Of a DNA stretch of 64,000 nt, positions 44,881 through 53,769 are shown in pieces. Source of the DNA: FEN-1297 sp963787005 (GTDB lineage Bacteria > Bacteroidota > Ignavibacteria > Ignavibacteriales > Ignavibacteriaceae); the NCBI GenBank assembly GCA_963787005.1, contig CAWBBX010000030.1:62001-126000 (forward strand). The letters are read 5' to 3'. The notes under the pieces are model-generated. The model saw only the letters and a list, made by a program, of their open reading frames with translations, did not search any database and was not told the origin of the DNA. The position numbers and the translations under genes are program-made. Numbering within the stretch: the stretch's first letter is position 1; every line of letters begins with the position of its first letter.

Positions 44881-45785
44881 TGTACAATCTCGTCACCGTT
44901 CTCGGTCCAACCGCGGTCGGTAAAACATCACTCTCCGCGAAACTGGCGTACGAATTCAGCGGCGAGATAATTTCGGCCGACTCCAGGCAGGTATACAAAG
45001 GAATGGACATCGGCACCGGCAAAGATCTAGACGATTATATAGTCAACGGCACAAGCGTCCCTTATCATCTTATCGATATAATTAAACCGACCGAGGAATT
45101 TAATCTTTTTCTTTTCACTTCGAATTTCAAAGAAGCTTTTGAGGATATTTCTGCGCGCGGAAAGATTCCCATCCTCGCCGGCGGAACCGGAATGTATTTG
45201 AGCTCCGTGCTTCAAAAATATGATCTTAAGAAATCGGACTTTGATCCAATAAAATTTGATCATTTAAATTCTAACTCGGAAAATGAACTGCGGGATATGC
45301 TGATCAGCATGAAGCCTTCACTTCATAATACGACTGATCTTTTGGATAAAGAGAGACTCATAAGAGCAATCATGATAGAGAAATCGGCAGGCGGCAGAGT
45401 CGGTTCCGATTTAAATGTTAATTCTCTGGTCATCGGAATTTCCCTGCACAGAGAAACTATTAAGAAGCGGATCACCGAAAGATTAAAATACAGGCTGAAC
45501 AATGGAATGATCGAGGAAGCGGAAAGACTACTTAAAGAAGGAGTAACTCCGGAGAAAATGCGCTTCTTCGGACTAGAGTACAAATTTCTCGCTATGTACC
45601 TCAGCGGGGAGCTGAACTACAATGACATGTTCCAGAAGCTTAACAGCGCTATTCACGGTTTCGCGAAGAGGCAGATGACATGGTTTAGAAAAATGGAAAG
45701 AGAAGGAGTAAAGATAAATTGGATCGAAGGCCCTGACATCAATAAAGCAAGACAGTTTTTATTGAATAACGGTTTTAAACAGTAA
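44880..45785 (+). CDS. miaA: tRNA dimethylallyltransferase
   Basis: 301 aa, normal length. The P-loop GPTAVGKTSLSAKLA is followed by SADSRQVYKGMDIGTGK, VPYHLIDIIKPTEEFNL, PILAGGTGMYLSSVL and the C-terminal RQMTWFRKM. It transfers a dimethylallyl group to the N6 of adenosine 37 in tRNAs reading UNN codons. Its ATG shares one base with the stop of the upstream kinase gene, an unusual pairing that implies they are translated together. No hfq or mutL neighbour is present. Confidence 0.96.
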   Translation: MYNLVTVLGPTAVGKTSLSAKLAYEFSGEIISADSRQVYKGMDIGTGKDLDDYIVNGTSVPYHLIDIIKPTEEFNLFLFTSNFKEAFEDISARGKIPILAGGTGMYLSSVLQKYDLKKSDFDPIKFDHLNSNSENELRDMLISMKPSLHNTTDLLDKERLIRAIMIEKSAGGRVGSDLNVNSLVIGISLHRETIKKRITERLKYRLNNGMIEEAERLLKEGVTPEKMRFFGLEYKFLAMYLSGELNYNDMFQKLNSAIHGFAKRQMTWFRKMEREGVKINWIEGPDINKARQFLLNNGFKQ

Positions 45786-45890
45786 TTGTGAAGATTCTAA
45801 AAGGATAAAAACCGAAAGACCTAAACCTCTAAAACAATTTCTTATTATTATTTATATTTCATTAACTTGATTTCCATACGCAAAAGCTGA

Positions 45891-47261
45891 ATGAAAAGCA
45901 CCGACAACTACCCTCTTGTAGTAAAAAAGTACCTGACCAAATACGGTATGAAAGGATGGGAACCGAATCTTACCCCAGCCGGCTCATTCTCTAACATCGT
46001 TGTCATTCCCGCAATAAACGAATATGATAACATTAAAAAACTGCTTGGTAATCTCGGCTTAATAGACAATAAATTTTTTAGTTCTACATTATTTCTTTTC
46101 TGCATAAATAATACGGCTTATTCTTCCGCCGAAGTAAAAAATGATAATTTAAAGACCATCGGACTGCTTAAAAAAATTGTAGCAAAGGAAAAAGGAAACG
46201 GCGATAAAATAATACGTGAAGTCATCGGAAGCGGGATAAATATTGCATACATCGATGCTTCCTCCTCGGGAAATGAACTTCCGGAAAAGGACGGCGGGGT
46301 CGGACTTGCAAGGAAGATCGGTCTGGATAATGCCTTGAAACTATTCGATTACGAAAATGGAAATAAAAAGCTTCTCATTTTTCTGGACGCGGACTGTACT
46401 GTTGAGAATAATTATCTTACCGAAATTGTTAATTCATTTAACTTCGGCAATCTATCGGCCGCGGCGGTTAACTTTTATCATGACTACAATGACGATGATA
46501 CCGCTCCGGCAATTATCTCGTACGAGATTTTTTTAAGATATTACGTGCTGGGACTAAGATTCGCCGGCTCCCCTTACGCGTTCCATTCCATCGGATCGAC
46601 GATTGTCTGCACCGTGGAAACTTATGTAAAAGCCGAAGGGATGAGCAAACGCAAAGCCGCGGAAGACTTTTATTTTCTGCAGAAGATTTCAAAGTTTACA
46701 AGTATCGCTAACATAAAAAGCACTGCGGTTCATCCGTCATCCAGAAAATCCTGGCGCGTGCCTTTCGGAACCGGTCAAAGAGTCAACCGTTTCTATGCCG
46801 GGACTCATAATGAATACGCCATATATGATCCGGAATCTTTCCGTGTATTGAAAAAATGGCTGACATTATTCGATGAAAAATCATCTTACGGCGCCGGCGG
46901 GATTTTGCAGGAAGCGGAAGAAATCAGTACGGGGCTTCATTCGTTTTTAATAAGTCAGGATTTCGAAAGAGATTGGAACAAAATTGTAAATAATTCGAAG
47001 AGCAAGGAACAGCTCGATAAGCAGAGGACTATTTGGTTCGACGGATTCAGAACTCTAAAATTTATCCACTACTTAAGAGATTCATCTTTCTCGATGATAA
47101 ATATGTTCGACGCCCTCGATATATTGCTTCAGGAATTTCAAAGCGAAAATTCCGGGGAGAGTAACGGGCGATCTGCCAGTACTTGCGGTTCAGAAAGAAT
47201 ATTTGAATATTCTAAGAGATGCGGATTTAAATTCCGCTTGAGCAAATATTGTAAACCTTGA
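45891..47261 (+). CDS. GT2-type glycosyltransferase; probable frameshift in the last 40 codons
   Basis: 456 aa as written. A GT-A-like N-terminus (SNIVVIPAINEYDNIKKLLG) precedes a long insert, then the DxD motif in LLIFLDADCTVENNYL and a FHSIGSTIVCTVETYVKA block near 245. No membrane helix is seen. The last 36 residues are a Ser/Arg/Cys-rich string that looks out of frame. Removing one T from the TTT at 47136-47138 gives FKAKIPGRVTGDLPVLAVQK and EYLNILRDADLNSA ending at 47241, which reads far more naturally. The acceptor is unknown; it is a distant GT2-fold protein, so the exact activity is uncertain. Confidence 0.75.
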   Translation: MKSTDNYPLVVKKYLTKYGMKGWEPNLTPAGSFSNIVVIPAINEYDNIKKLLGNLGLIDNKFFSSTLFLFCINNTAYSSAEVKNDNLKTIGLLKKIVAKEKGNGDKIIREVIGSGINIAYIDASSSGNELPEKDGGVGLARKIGLDNALKLFDYENGNKKLLIFLDADCTVENNYLTEIVNSFNFGNLSAAAVNFYHDYNDDDTAPAIISYEIFLRYYVLGLRFAGSPYAFHSIGSTIVCTVETYVKAEGMSKRKAAEDFYFLQKISKFTSIANIKSTAVHPSSRKSWRVPFGTGQRVNRFYAGTHNEYAIYDPESFRVLKKWLTLFDEKSSYGAGGILQEAEEISTGLHSFLISQDFERDWNKIVNNSKSKEQLDKQRTIWFDGFRTLKFIHYLRDSSFSMINMFDALDILLQEFQSENSGESNGRSASTCGSERIFEYSKRCGFKFRLSKYCKP

Positions 47262-47298
47262 AGTTCACTTTAAAGACCTTCAAGGTTACTATATAATT
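47254..47298 (+). terminator. AACCTTGAAG/CTTCAAGGTT hairpin after the glycosyltransferase
   Basis: A perfect 10-bp inverted repeat (47254-47263 with 47278-47287), followed by TACTATATAATTTTTT. It partly overlaps the written 3' end of the glycosyltransferase, in keeping with the stop being at 47241. A plausible intrinsic terminator. Confidence 0.65.
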
Positions 47299-47346
47299 TT
47301 TTAGCATCCCTCGATGTTGAAAAAGAGTTATCGAATGATAATATTC

Positions 47347-47368
47347 TCACCGGGATTTATCCCGGTGA
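47347..47368. repeat. Perfect 9-bp hairpin TCACCGGGA/TCCCGGTGA
   Basis: TCACCGGGA-TTTA-TCCCGGTGA, the second of three consecutive palindromes in the 166-bp gap before the glcD-like gene. No U-tract follows. Confidence 0.6.
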
Positions 47369-47392
47369 AGATTTAAAACATATAATATTAGC

Positions 47393-47408
47393 AACCGTTT
47401 TAACGGTT
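47393..47408. repeat. Perfect palindrome AACCGTTTTAACGGTT
   Basis: A 16-bp self-complementary sequence 20 bp upstream of the glcD-like start, the third palindrome in this gap. It could be a small operator or a dispersed repeat. Confidence 0.5.
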
Positions 47409-47427
47409 TATAAATGATATTAAAACC

Positions 47428-48921
47428 ATGTTAGTAAAAACATCACCCGACGAAATACAAAACTTCTTAAGCGATGCCTCCAATTTTACAGGAAGCTGCG
47501 ACGCCGTATATTTTCCCGAGAATTCCTCCGAGACAGCGGAAATCATTAAGAAAGCAGATAAAGAAAAAACTCCCGTAACTATTGCAGGAAACGGAACCGG
47601 ATTAACCGGCGCACGCGTTCCCCAAGGCGGAATAGTTATCTCAACGGAGAGATTAAACAAGGTAATCGAGATAAACGCGGAGGGAATGTTCGCGGTAGTA
47701 GAACCGGGTGTAATTTTAGCCGATTTCCAGGAACTGGTTCATGGAAAAAATTTATTGTATCCTCCGGATCCGACGGAAAAGAACTGCTTCATAGGAGGTA
47801 CGGTAGCTACCAACGCTTCGGGTGAGAAGACTTTTAAATACGGCCCGACAAGAAATTATGTAACCGGGCTCGACATCCTGACCGCGAAAGGTGAAACTTT
47901 AAAGCTTAAACGCGGGGTACAAAAAGCCGTTGGCCATTCTCTTTCGTTAAAAACAGAAGAAGGAACCGAGTATAAAGTAACTCTGCCCGATTATGAAATG
48001 CCGCGTACGAAGAACGCTTCCGGCTATTTCAGCAAGGAGAACATGGATGCCATAGATCTCTTCATCGGTTCCGAAGGTACGCTGGGTGTCATTGCAAAAA
48101 TAAAAGTCAAGCTCGTTCCCCTTCCTGAGAAAATCATTTCCTGCATAATATTTTTTGATGATGAAAAGGACGCACTCGCTTTTATCGGGGAAGCCAGAAA
48201 CATTTCGCTGAACACAAAGGTGCGGGATGATCAAAGATGCATTGAAGCTCTGGCGCTGGAGTATTTCGACGAGCACTCTTTAAAATTTATGTCGGAGGAT
48301 TATCCGCAGGTACCGGGCGAAGCCAAGGCCGCAGTATGGTTCGAGCAGGAAGTAAATTCCCGGAACGAGGATACTTTTTTCGAATGCTGGATGGATCTTA
48401 TAAAAGAATTTCACGGCGACGAGGAAACAGCGTGGTTCGCTGTTACGGAAGAGGATAAAAAGAGAATCATAGCATTCAGGCATTCGGTATCGGTAAAAGT
48501 TAATGAGCTGATTTCAAAATATCAGCTGCGCAAGCTCGGTACGGACGTTGCAGTTCCCGATGAAAAATTCGAGGAGCTGTATTTCAATTCGAAGAAGATC
48601 GTTGAAGACGAAGGGATGCAGTATATAATTTACGGACATGCGGGAAACTCTCATATCCACCTGAATATGCTTCCAAAATCCCGGGAAGAATATGAAACCG
48701 GATTGAAGCTTTACGACAAGATTTGCTCGGAAGCGGTAAGGCTGGGAGGCACTGTTTCTGCCGAGCACGGTATAGGAAAAGCTAAGACGAAGCATCTAGT
48801 CGAAATGTACGGAATAGAAAATGTTAAGAAGATGGCTGAGGTGAAGAAAGTTCTTGATCCTAATTTTATTCTGGGGAGGGGAAATATTTTTGAAGAGGAC
48901 ATTCTCACGCAAAGACGCTAA
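47428..48921 (+). CDS. FAD-linked 2-hydroxyacid oxidase/dehydrogenase, GlcD-like
   Basis: 497 aa. The PCMH-type FAD domain has VTIAGNGTGLTGARVPQGG, GGTVATNASGEKTFKYGPTR and IGSEGTLGVIAKIKV. The C-terminal FAD-oxidase domain has GHAGNSHIHLNMLP, SAEHGIGKAKTKHL and LDPNFILGRGNIF. The family oxidises glycolate or D-lactate to the keto acid, passing electrons to quinone or another acceptor. Partner subunits GlcE and GlcF are not in the window, so a single-subunit D-lactate dehydrogenase is also possible. The last codons (ILTQRR) lie inside a dispersed repeat at 48902-48962. Confidence 0.9.
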   Translation: MLVKTSPDEIQNFLSDASNFTGSCDAVYFPENSSETAEIIKKADKEKTPVTIAGNGTGLTGARVPQGGIVISTERLNKVIEINAEGMFAVVEPGVILADFQELVHGKNLLYPPDPTEKNCFIGGTVATNASGEKTFKYGPTRNYVTGLDILTAKGETLKLKRGVQKAVGHSLSLKTEEGTEYKVTLPDYEMPRTKNASGYFSKENMDAIDLFIGSEGTLGVIAKIKVKLVPLPEKIISCIIFFDDEKDALAFIGEARNISLNTKVRDDQRCIEALALEYFDEHSLKFMSEDYPQVPGEAKAAVWFEQEVNSRNEDTFFECWMDLIKEFHGDEETAWFAVTEEDKKRIIAFRHSVSVKVNELISKYQLRKLGTDVAVPDEKFEELYFNSKKIVEDEGMQYIIYGHAGNSHIHLNMLPKSREEYETGLKLYDKICSEAVRLGGTVSAEHGIGKAKTKHLVEMYGIENVKKMAEVKKVLDPNFILGRGNIFEEDILTQRR

Positions 48922-48962
48922 GTTTTAAATCCCTCTGTGTCTCCGTGCCTCCGTGGTGAATA
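48902..48962. repeat. REP-like repeat overlapping the 3' end of the glcD-like gene
   Basis: CTCACGCAAAGACGCTAAG at the gene end is partly complementary to CTCTGTGTCTCCGTGCCTCC and CGTGGTGAA just after it. It lies between convergent gene ends. Same family as 4014, 49844 and 52491. Confidence 0.7.
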
Positions 48963-48964
48963 AT

Positions 48965-49660
48965 TCAAACGGCACTTTTTCTTTTAAGTTCATCTCGCAG
49001 ATCTTTGTATTCCGGTATATGCTTTCCAACCAGCGCCCAGAATCTTTTCGAGTGGTTCATATGCCTCAAATGACAGAGCTCATGAATTATAACGTAATCA
49101 ATAACTTCCTTACGGTATCTCATCAGTCTGAAATTAAAATTCAGATTCCCTTTTGTCGAGCAGCTTCCCCACCTTGTTTTCTGACCTTTGATCGTTACCT
49201 TGTTTACATCGAAGCCGTAATTATCAGCCAACTCCAGAGCGCGGTTAATTAAATATATCTTAGCGCGGCGTCTCAGCCAGTGCTCGTAAAATTTTTGATC
49301 CGGATAATTCGTACCGGCAGGACTTACAATTTTCAGAAGGTTCTCTTTATAATGAACAGAATGCCTTTTAGCGAACATATCGAAATGCTGAACCACTTCA
49401 ATCTTCTCACCGAATAATAGAAACTGAGGCTCGGTAATCTTTGCCGCCTTGAGGTGTTTTTTTATCCATCCCGCTTTTTTAATTATAAAATCTTCTGCTT
49501 CTTTAATTTCTATTCCTCTCGGAAGCACGAGTTCAAGTTCGCTGCCGCGGCTGATTTGAAGTCTGAGATATTTTGCCCGCGCGCTGCGTTTGAGTTTATA
49601 TGTAAACTCCTCCTGCGAAATAGTTATCGAGCGCGTAATTGGAACGGATATTTTATTCAA
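48965..49660 (-). CDS. YgjP/WLM-like (DUF45) zinc metallopeptidase
   Basis: 231 aa. HELCHLRHMNHSKRFWALV carries the HExxH zinc motif (H193, E194, H197) and a third ligand candidate H203. The upstream KGQKTRWGSCSTKGNLNFNF is the typical DUF45 block. No signal peptide, so it acts in the cytoplasm. Related E. coli YgjP and SprT/Wss1-like proteases are metallopeptidases; the substrate here is unknown. It is transcribed away from cysS's promoter side but on the same strand, 217 bp downstream of cysS. Confidence 0.9.
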   Translation of the reverse strand: MNKISVPITRSITISQEEFTYKLKRSARAKYLRLQISRGSELELVLPRGIEIKEAEDFIIKKAGWIKKHLKAAKITEPQFLLFGEKIEVVQHFDMFAKRHSVHYKENLLKIVSPAGTNYPDQKFYEHWLRRRAKIYLINRALELADNYGFDVNKVTIKGQKTRWGSCSTKGNLNFNFRLMRYRKEVIDYVIIHELCHLRHMNHSKRFWALVGKHIPEYKDLRDELKRKSAV

Positions 49661-49843
49661 ATTTTAATCTGTTTAATTCAGCCTAGAATTTGATAAATCA
49701 AATTCCTACGAATACTTTGTTTTGAGATGTTTATTATTTATAGAATTTTTACACTTTATCTTACCCTTAGACATCTTAGAGAGTTTAAGTTCAAGTCTAT
49801 GTTTAAGTTGTTATGAGATCATTCTACAATATTAAAATAATTT

Positions 49844-49871
49844 CTTTGCGCCTCTGCGCCTCCGCGTTGAA
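49844..49871. repeat. REP-like single arm, CTTTGCGCCTCTGCGCCTCC family
   Basis: One arm of the dispersed element, directly after the cysS stop. The preceding 49786-49812 holds GTTTAAGTTCAAGTCTATG, resembling the TAAGTCTA repeat at 3990. The remainder of the 49661-49876 gap is AT-rich and featureless. Confidence 0.6.
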
Positions 49872-49876
49872 TGTTC

Positions 49877-51295
49877 TTAGCTCCGTGCCTTTCTATACGT
49901 CGTGCCTTCTTTAGAATCCTGCAGAATAATTCCCAACTCTTTCAGCTCGTCGCGAATCTTATCGGCCAATGCGAAATTCTTTCCGGCCTTCGCTTCTGTT
50001 CTTAGTTTTATAAACAGCTCGACAAGATCGTTCTCCAGCGAAGCACCGCCTGAGGCAGACAGTTTTTCGAAATGCATAATTCCGAGTACCCCTTCGGCCG
50101 TTTTAAGGAGGAATTCTTTTACGTCCGTATAAAACTTAACGCTTATATTTTCATTAGCTGCTATCGCGCGGTTTGCCTCGCGGACAAAATCGAAGATAAC
50201 CGCGGCTGCCTGGGGAGAGTTGAAATCGTCGTCCATGGCGCTCTCGAAATCGCCGTAGTATTTTTTGAAATCGAGTTCGGGATCGGTTCCGACTTCTTTA
50301 TTCTTATTTATTTCCTCTTCAACTTTTTCGGCTAGATTAAAGAGTTTCTCCAGTCCTTTTTCCGCGGATGAGAGAAGCTCTTCGCTGAAATTAAGCGGGC
50401 CGCCGTAGTGAGTCTGCGCGAAAGACATTCTTACAGCCTCTGCGGAGTACTTCTTTAAAATATCCCTTGCAGTAAAGAAGTTGCCGAGCGACTTAGACAT
50501 TTTCTCGTCATTTATATTCAAAAAGCCGAAATGCATCCAGTAGTTGACGAACTTCTTCCCGTTCGCGGCCTCGCTCTGCGCAATCTCATTTTCATGATGA
50601 GGAAAGATTAAATCGTTGCCGCCGGCGTGAATATCGAACGTCTCGCCCAGATGCTTGCAGCTCATAGCAGAGCATTCTATATGCCAGCCGGGTCTTCCTC
50701 TTCCCCAGGGACTCTCCCAGCTCGGCTCGCCTTCCTTAGCTTTCTTCCACAGAGAAAAATCGAGAGGGTTTTTCTTTTCTTCATTAATCTCTATCCTCGA
50801 ACCCGATTCAAGCTCATCGGTTTTCTTTCCGCTCAGCCTTCCGTAATCCTTGAACTTGCCTACGTCGTAAAATACGTTTCCGTTAACGTTGTACGCAATA
50901 CTCTTATCTTCCAATTTTTTCACCATCTTAATTATATCGTCCATATGCATAGTAGCTTTGGGAAAAACGTCAGCCTTTTTAATTCCGAGCTTCACTATGT
51001 CTTCCATAAAAGCATCTATGTACTTTTCCGATACCGTCTTAGTATCTGTTTTTTCCTCAATAGACTTTTTAATGATCTTATCGTCTACATCGGTCAGGTT
51101 CATAGCGTATTTAACTTTGTAGCCTTTGTACTCCAAATATTTTCTAATGATGTCTGCCATGATAAAAGAGCGGGCGTTGCCGATGTGGAAATAGTCGTAC
51201 ACCGTCGGCCCGCATACGTACATATGCACTACCGGCGGATTTATAGGTTTAAACTCTTCTTTTTTCTTCGTATACGTATTATAAATAGTCAGCAT
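49877..51295 (-). CDS. cysS: Cysteinyl-tRNA synthetase
   Basis: 472 aa, class I. YVCGPTVYDYFHIGNARS contains zinc ligand Cys28 and the HIGH-type HIGN (37-40). GWHIECSAMSCKHLGETFDI supplies further zinc ligands, and DEKMSKSLGNFFTARDILK carries KMSKS. The C-terminal helical anticodon domain follows (FALADKIRDELKELGIILQD). It charges tRNA-Cys. It is a single gene, with its stop next to a dispersed repeat at 49844. Confidence 0.98.
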   Translation of the reverse strand: MLTIYNTYTKKKEEFKPINPPVVHMYVCGPTVYDYFHIGNARSFIMADIIRKYLEYKGYKVKYAMNLTDVDDKIIKKSIEEKTDTKTVSEKYIDAFMEDIVKLGIKKADVFPKATMHMDDIIKMVKKLEDKSIAYNVNGNVFYDVGKFKDYGRLSGKKTDELESGSRIEINEEKKNPLDFSLWKKAKEGEPSWESPWGRGRPGWHIECSAMSCKHLGETFDIHAGGNDLIFPHHENEIAQSEAANGKKFVNYWMHFGFLNINDEKMSKSLGNFFTARDILKKYSAEAVRMSFAQTHYGGPLNFSEELLSSAEKGLEKLFNLAEKVEEEINKNKEVGTDPELDFKKYYGDFESAMDDDFNSPQAAAVIFDFVREANRAIAANENISVKFYTDVKEFLLKTAEGVLGIMHFEKLSASGGASLENDLVELFIKLRTEAKAGKNFALADKIRDELKELGIILQDSKEGTTYRKARS

Positions 51296-51432
51296 TTATA
51301 TCCAATTTATTTTATTTAAAGTATTTTCAGGTGCAAGATAACCAATTTACAAGAGAATTTTAACAAGGAAATTTAATTAGCATATGCGGCGTAAGTGATA
51401 GACATTTCATAATTACACGTGTACGATATTTC

Positions 51433-52368
51433 TTAGATTGTCCCGCTCTTAAGACTGACCACGGTTTGTCTCACCGCTTCCTCGTTCGATGTTGGTGTAT
51501 AATTAATCTTCTTAACGAATTTGCTCGAATCAAAATAATAATCCCTGTCAAACTGGTAAAGCATCTCAACCATCTCTTTGAGGAGCGGGACAAACGGTCC
51601 CGATACTTTAAAGAGCCATGCGGGCAGAACCTTTACTGCGTCGGGCGCGTTCATTTCATCCGCGAACAATTTCACCCATTGTCTTCCCGTTAAAGCGTTC
51701 TTATCTACCGGAAGATTCCATACCTGGTTATACGCGTCCGGCGTGCTGCCTAATTTTGCGGTACCTTTGGCCAGATCGGGCACATACCCCATCGAATGGA
51801 TCACATCGGCATTGCAGAACCACTGCGCTTTCTTTCCCTTCTTCAGATTGTCGTAGACTATGTTCATCATTATGCTGTTCGCCTTGTCTGCGCTGAAGAA
51901 GTCGGGCGATCTCGCGATTATAGCGTCGAGCTTACCGCTTTCCGAATTATCAATTATATAGCTTTCAGCCTCGGCCCTAATTTTCCCTTTAACACTAACC
52001 GGACTAACCGGAGAGCTTTCGGTTATATGTTTTACATTGTCGCCGCCTATCGCGTAAACATTGTCGAAGAACACCAGCTTCGATCCGTTTTTTATGCATG
52101 CGTCTACCACGTTCTTTATCAGCGGAGGCCATACCTTACGCCACACTTTTTTGCTGTACGGAAAACCCGCCGTTAAATAGCACACCTCACTTCCCTCGAC
52201 CGCCTTATACACGTTTTCTTTAACGGTAAGATCGGCGGGAAACAATTTATCCGCGTCATTAATTTTTTCAGGCTTTCTGCTTACAAGCCTGATCTCATCT
52301 GTATATTCCGTTAAAGCCTTGGCTAATTCTCTGCCGACGGCTCCGCCCGCTCCGAGTATCGTCTGCAT
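51433..52368 (-). CDS. NAD(P)-dependent epimerase/dehydratase-like protein
   Basis: The ATG at 52368 is chosen because AAAGGA lies six bases before it; the longer TTG frame at 52383 would put that site inside the gene. 311 aa. The Rossmann motif GAGGAVGRELAKAL (a GxGxxG variant) is at the N-terminus, with LVSRKPEKINDADKLFPADL next, and SKLVFFDNVYAIGG resembles the extended-SDR strand; the usual catalytic YxxxK is not clear (MVEMLYQFD near the end is unrelated). It may be a reductase or epimerase on a small sugar or isoprenoid-like substrate; the exact reaction is unknown. Confidence 0.8.
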   Translation of the reverse strand: MQTILGAGGAVGRELAKALTEYTDEIRLVSRKPEKINDADKLFPADLTVKENVYKAVEGSEVCYLTAGFPYSKKVWRKVWPPLIKNVVDACIKNGSKLVFFDNVYAIGGDNVKHITESSPVSPVSVKGKIRAEAESYIIDNSESGKLDAIIARSPDFFSADKANSIMMNIVYDNLKKGKKAQWFCNADVIHSMGYVPDLAKGTAKLGSTPDAYNQVWNLPVDKNALTGRQWVKLFADEMNAPDAVKVLPAWLFKVSGPFVPLLKEMVEMLYQFDRDYYFDSSKFVKKINYTPTSNEEAVRQTVVSLKSGTI

Positions 52369-52490
52369 ATTACATCCTTTCAATTTATAATTTACTCACG
52401 ATGTCTATTAACCTTGTAATTAGTTTACACATTAAAATTACTCGTTCTGAGATATTCTAAACAATCTTTCCGGATCTATAATATAATTCC

Positions 52491-52518
52491 CTTTGCGCCT
52501 TAGCGTCTCTGCGGTGAA
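52491..52518. repeat. REP-like single arm after the NTF2-like gene
   Basis: CTTTGCGCCTTAGCGTCTCT and GCGGTGAA, fourth copy of the dispersed family. On the minus strand it begins 3 bases past the stop codon of the 52522-52911 gene. Confidence 0.65.
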
Positions 52519-52521
52519 TAA

Positions 52522-52911
52522 TCAAAACATACCGTTATCATGCGCAAACTTCTCCGGTATCGTCTGCAGCGTATCCCAATGCTCTACGATCTTCCCGTCA
52601 TCATCGAAACGGAATATATCTATGCTCGCGTAATCCGGGAATCCCGGCCAGGTCTGGTAACAGTGAAGCACCACATAATTATCTTCCGCTATCTCCCTCT
52701 TGAAGTAAACTTTCTTCCCGGGATATTTCTTTGATATATTCTCGAAATATTCTATGAAGCCCTTTTTGCCGTCGGGTACGTGCGGATTATGCTGAATGTA
52801 CTCCGCTCCCGCATACTTTTCAATTGCTTCGGTGGGTTTATCGTCATTAAACATAAGAGAATAAAATGCTTTCGCGTTTTCTTTATTTCTTTGAAGCTTA
52901 TCCGAACTCAT
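52522..52911 (-). CDS. SnoaL-like / NTF2-fold protein
   Basis: 129 aa, a single NTF2-like cone fold: NKENAKAFYSLMFNDDKPTE, YAGAEYIQHNPHVPDGKKGF, IEYFENISKKYPGK, NYVVLHCYQTWPGFPDYA and IFRFDDDGKIVEHWDTLQTI. The YIQHNP and HWD motifs are those of SnoaL-like polyketide-cyclase-related proteins common in bacteria with unknown substrates. Cytoplasmic, no signal peptide. It is 150 bp upstream of the NAD(P)-binding protein gene on the same strand. Confidence 0.88.
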   Translation of the reverse strand: MSSDKLQRNKENAKAFYSLMFNDDKPTEAIEKYAGAEYIQHNPHVPDGKKGFIEYFENISKKYPGKKVYFKREIAEDNYVVLHCYQTWPGFPDYASIDIFRFDDDGKIVEHWDTLQTIPEKFAHDNGMF

Positions 52912-53070
52912 AAATTCTCCGCTTTGTGATGATGTTGCTCCACGTCCGCACGTGGAAAAGTGAAAGATACTTCGCTTAATTTAAAAAAATTAAACGAATA
53001 AATTAAGGATTAGAACACAGTCCGGCCGATAAGCCTTATCCGAAGTTTTTATAAAACTGCCCGGTGCGGA

Positions 53071-53769
53071 TTACTTACGCAGATTGCGTTGTTTTGATCT
53101 CCATAGGCGCAGTGTTCCGGGCATGTCGTGCTTTTTAGGCGCGGCATAACTTCGCCTTTGCCTGGCTGCCCATAATGCTTTCGCCATAACTTCAAAACGG
53201 ATAATAGCAACTTCATATATTACAAAGAGAAGAAAAGATGATATGCCTATAAATATTGCCGCGTTTACAAGGTACTCAAGCTTAAAATCTAAAAAGAGAA
53301 TTATGTATGCCAGTATTATTCCCGCTGAAAATGAGGTAATGGAGTTGTTTGTTAGAAAGTACTGCGCTAGACATCTCTTCAAGTGCCCCTGAGTATCCTC
53401 GTTTTCATGGAGTTCAGCTAGAAGAATATACATCCCGTCGTATTCGCAATAAGGCTCAAGATCAAACTTTGTTTTGCCGCGGGGATCAATACCTTCGGCT
53501 ATTTTTACTTTTCTTGTCTGCGGACCGAGCAGGTTCTTCTTAATCATTAGTTTTTCAAGAAGGATACCGAATGCCTGTGTTAATATCATAATTGTTATTG
53601 CAAAACCTGAAATAATCCAATCGTTCGATCCCTTTAAAAATTCAAAAAACGGCTGTGCAAGATTCGGATTGACGCTAATGCAGGCAAAGTACAAGCAGGT
53701 TATGGTGACGAGTCCCGGAATAACCATAGCCAGTGCAATCCAAAGAGATATACCTAAGAATGCTCCCAT
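53071..53769 (-). CDS. Hypothetical integral membrane protein
   Basis: 232 aa with about four hydrophobic helices: LWIALAMVIPGLVTITCLYF (about 7-26), IISGFAITIMILTQAFGILL (about 52-71), and two adjacent ones at about 150-200 (SAGIILAYIILFLDFK; AIFIGISSFLLFVIYEVAII). Between them is a soluble stretch (KIAEGIDPRGKTKFDLEPYC). The C-terminus is basic (RQRRSYAAPKKHD). No family recognised. It stands alone. Confidence 0.65.
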   Translation of the reverse strand: MGAFLGISLWIALAMVIPGLVTITCLYFACISVNPNLAQPFFEFLKGSNDWIISGFAITIMILTQAFGILLEKLMIKKNLLGPQTRKVKIAEGIDPRGKTKFDLEPYCEYDGMYILLAELHENEDTQGHLKRCLAQYFLTNNSITSFSAGIILAYIILFLDFKLEYLVNAAIFIGISSFLLFVIYEVAIIRFEVMAKALWAARQRRSYAAPKKHDMPGTLRLWRSKQRNLRK

